This document shows positions 14,635 to 16,278 of a DNA stretch of 16,278 nt, in pieces (within the stretch, counting starts at the first letter, position 1; every line of letters begins with the position of its first letter). Source of the stretch: Candidatus Neoanaerotignum tabaqchaliae. Lineage in GTDB: Bacteria > Bacillota > Clostridia > Lachnospirales > Anaerotignaceae. The position numbers and the translations under genes are program-made. The notes under the pieces were generated by a model. That model was not told where the DNA came from, made no database searches, and saw only the letters and a program-made list of their open reading frames with translations. Location of the stretch: NCBI GenBank assembly GCA_904420235.1, contig CAJFUS010000220.1:1-16278 (forward strand), read 5' to 3'.

Positions 14635-14654
14635 AAGAACTGCCGGCAATTCTT
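14635..14654. promoter_or_regulatory. 20-bp palindromic operator candidate of the C45 gene
   Basis: AAGAACTGCCGGCAATTCTT is palindromic at nine of ten half-site positions, around the perfect core TGCCGGCA. It begins where transcription from the promoter at 14661-14689 should start and ends before the ribosome binding site, the usual place for a repressor site. The GC core stands out in AT-rich surroundings. Confidence 0.55.
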
Positions 14655-14660
14655 AAGTAG

Positions 14661-14689
14661 AGGATAATTGAATAAAAATTTTATGTCAA
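14661..14689 (-). promoter_or_regulatory. Promoter of the C45-family gene
   Basis: Minus strand: consensus TTGACA (14689-14684), 17-nt spacer, TATCCT (14666-14661, four of six). The weak -10 next to a palindrome suits a regulated promoter. Confidence 0.65.
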
Positions 14690-14802
14690 TATGGATTTTG
14701 AAATTATAGGTTCAGTTTTTATAAGAAAGTTAATAAAGCCATCTTGAATGAATATTTTATTTAAGTTTGTTTTGTTAAGAACAAGGATTAGCAAGTGGAA
14801 TA

Positions 14803-14838
14803 AAACAGCGGCATGGAACAAACCTTGCCGCTTTTTTA
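14803..14838. terminator. Terminator downstream of hisC
   Basis: AGCGGCA (14807-14813) pairs with TGCCGCT (14826-14832); the inner GG/CC can extend the stem past a mismatch. On the minus strand, 28 nt past the hisC stop codon, it is followed by GTTTTATT. The plus-strand T run (TTTTTTATTTT) is stronger, so it may work both ways. Confidence 0.75.
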
Positions 14839-14859
14839 TTTTATATTCTATGTTGATTT

Positions 14860-15927
14860 TTATTTTAAGCCGTTTAAATAATTTTCTGTTTCTTTTATAA
14901 GAGTATCCATTTGCTCGTCGGTGCCTATGGTTATTCTTAAATGATTGTCTATTCTTGGCAGGTTGAAGTATCTTATAAATATGTTTTTAGATTTAAGATA
15001 CTCAAACAGAGCTTTGGCACTTATGTCGTTTTTTGTTACGAATATAAAGTTTGACTGGGAAGGATATACGGTAAAGCCCATTTTTTTGAATATATCTGAA
15101 ACCCTGTCCCTTGTTGACGATATTTTTAACAGCGTACTTTTAAAATACTCGTCGTCATTAACGGCTGCGGAACCGCATTCTATGGCGACGGAATCAAGAG
15201 TATATGAGTTATAGCTGTTTTTTACGGCGTTTAACACACCTATAAGCTCCTCGTTTCCTATGGCTGCGCCTATTCTCATTCCGGCCATTGAGCGGGACTT
15301 TGAGAAGGTTTGAACCACAAGCAGATTATCATATTCTTTTAAAAGCTCTATGCTGCTGTAACATCCAAAATCGACATAGGCCTCGTCCACAATAACTATT
15401 GAGTCCGGATTATGGTTAAGTATGTCCTTTATGAATTCTTTTCCCTCTCCTATGCCTGTGGGTGCGTTGGGGTTTGGAAAAATAACACCGCCGTTGGGCT
15501 TATAATAGTCCGACGGGATTATTTTAAAATTATCATCAACTTTCGGTGTTTCATATGGTATATTAAAAAGCCTGCACCATACCGGATAGAATGAGTATGT
15601 TATGTCAGGAAAAAGTATGGGCTTGTCCGAGTTAAAAAACGCCATAAATGAAAGAGCTATAACGTCGTCGCTGCCGTTGCCCACAAAAACCTGACTGCTT
15701 TTAACTCCATGATACTGGGCTATGGCATCAACAAGCTTTTGAGCGTTTGAGTTTGGATATAAGGACAGATTTTCCGGCCTTATTTCCCTAAGGGCCTGCA
15801 TAACCTGAGGCGAAGGAGGGTACGGGTTCTCGTTGGCGTTTAATTTTATTATGTTTTCGTTTTTAGACTGTTCGCCGGGAACATAAGGCTCTATTTGGCG
15901 AAGGTTTTTAAACCATGGTTTTGTCAT
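14860..15927 (-). CDS. hisC: Histidinol-phosphate aminotransferase (HisC)
   Basis: PLP-dependent class II-type aminotransferase, 355 aa, which converts imidazole-acetol phosphate plus glutamate to histidinol phosphate in histidine synthesis. Some homologues also act on aromatic amino acids. Visible motifs: LNANENPYPPSP (29-40), VGNGSDDVI (82-90), PNPNAPTG (151-158), DEAYVDF (181-187) and the PLP lysine Lys210 in TFSKSRSMAGMRIG (207-220); Arg residues near the C terminus (HLRITIG) bind the substrate phosphate or carboxylate. ATG 15927 follows AAGAGG (15935-15940) by 7 nt. It begins 15 nt past the stop of the upstream aminotransferase, so the two are cotranscribed. No other his genes are visible, so a broader role in aromatic amino acid metabolism is possible. 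Confidence 0.9.
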   Translation of the reverse strand: MTKPWFKNLRQIEPYVPGEQSKNENIIKLNANENPYPPSPQVMQALREIRPENLSLYPNSNAQKLVDAIAQYHGVKSSQVFVGNGSDDVIALSFMAFFNSDKPILFPDITYSFYPVWCRLFNIPYETPKVDDNFKIIPSDYYKPNGGVIFPNPNAPTGIGEGKEFIKDILNHNPDSIVIVDEAYVDFGCYSSIELLKEYDNLLVVQTFSKSRSMAGMRIGAAIGNEELIGVLNAVKNSYNSYTLDSVAIECGSAAVNDDEYFKSTLLKISSTRDRVSDIFKKMGFTVYPSQSNFIFVTKNDISAKALFEYLKSKNIFIRYFNLPRIDNHLRITIGTDEQMDTLIKETENYLNGLK

Positions 15928-15942
15928 TTTTATACCTCTTTT

Positions 15943-16278
15943 TTATTTAGAGTATTTTTCTTTAAGCTTCTTAAAGCTATCGTAAGAGTTTACAACGGTA
16001 TCGTGGGATACGCAGTATGAAATTCGGCAAAATCCCGGACAGCCAAACGAGGAGCCGGGAACTATAAGAAGTCTGAATTCCTTGGCCGCGTTGCAGAACT
16101 CTTTATCGTCGGGTATAAGTGTTTTTGGGAAAAGATAAAAAGCGCCCTTTGGCTCAACACACTCATAGCCAAGTTCCGTAAGCATATTATAAAGAGTGTC
16201 TCTGTTTTTCTCATAAACGGATGTGTCAACTTTCAGATTGGAGCAGTAGGGTATAACTTTCTGCCACAATGTAGGGGC
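15943..16278 (-). CDS. Class I/II PLP aminotransferase, C-terminal part (5' end outside window)
   Basis: Only the last 111 residues are visible, and the frame is open to the right edge. A TTG at 16269 is not a real start: coding continues upstream of it (Ala-Pro-Thr before LWQKV). The stretch LYNMLTELGYECVEPKGAFYLFPK matches the small domain of aspartate/aromatic-type aminotransferases, and the Arg in GFCRISYCVS is the conserved substrate-carboxylate arginine. The PLP lysine lies outside the window. It is followed after 15 nt by hisC on the same strand. The substrate cannot be judged from this part; aspartate, alanine or an aromatic amino acid are candidates. Confidence 0.85.
   Translation of the reverse strand, partial: APTLWQKVIPYCSNLKVDTSVYEKNRDTLYNMLTELGYECVEPKGAFYLFPKTLIPDDKEFCNAAKEFRLLIVPGSSFGCPGFCRISYCVSHDTVVNSYDSFKKLKEKYSK

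Overview
The window reads as ordinary chromosome of a low-GC, spore-forming Firmicute, most likely a member of the Clostridia (Lachnospirales-like). The reasons are a spoVG gene, a paired glgC-glgD operon typical of Clostridia, strong AAAGGAGG-type ribosome binding sites, very AT-rich spacers, heavy use of ATA for isoleucine and AGA/AGG for arginine, and GTG/TTG starts. I see no phage, insertion sequence, CRISPR, tRNA or rRNA. The species cannot be fixed from the sequence alone.

Layout. Positions 1-2753 (minus) hold a MerR/GyrI-type regulator followed by a two-gene ABC-2 transporter (ATPase, then a permease that runs off the left edge). Positions 2762-4263 (minus) hold murC with its own promoter and terminator. 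Positions 4437-7328 (plus) hold glgC-glgD, overlapping by 4 bp, then spoVG and a strong terminator. Positions 7473-8545 (minus) hold an EamA/DMT permease. Positions 8856-11141 (plus) hold glmS followed by a CsoR-type regulator and a terminator. Positions 11142-11569 are a gene-free stretch with a candidate small RNA or hairpin and the promoter/operator region of the next gene. Positions 11570-13426 (plus) hold a heavy-metal P1B ATPase. Positions 13598-14689 (minus) hold a C45-family Ntn acyltransferase/hydrolase with its own promoter and a palindromic operator candidate. Positions 14860-16278 (minus) hold hisC and the C-terminal end of a second PLP aminotransferase.

How the genes work together. 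murC (UDP-MurNAc ligation of L-Ala) and glmS (glucosamine-6-phosphate synthesis) both feed peptidoglycan synthesis but are separately transcribed. glgC/glgD make ADP-glucose for glycogen. The CsoR homologue has the Cys-His-Cys copper ligand pattern and probably controls the P-type ATPase 460 bp downstream: two GTAT-flanked, G-rich pseudo-palindromes sit on the ATPase promoter. The MerR regulator probably controls the ABC operon behind it.

Most of the window is housekeeping. The parts worth a second look are non-coding: an SD/anti-SD hairpin preceded by a good promoter (11150-11257), the putative CsoR operators (11497-11540), a near-perfect 20-bp palindrome at the start site of the C45 gene (14635-14654), a dyad between murC and glgC, and the apparent absence of a glmS ribozyme. 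The P1B ATPase also lacks an N-terminal metal-binding domain and the usual specificity motifs of the Cu and Zn groups.
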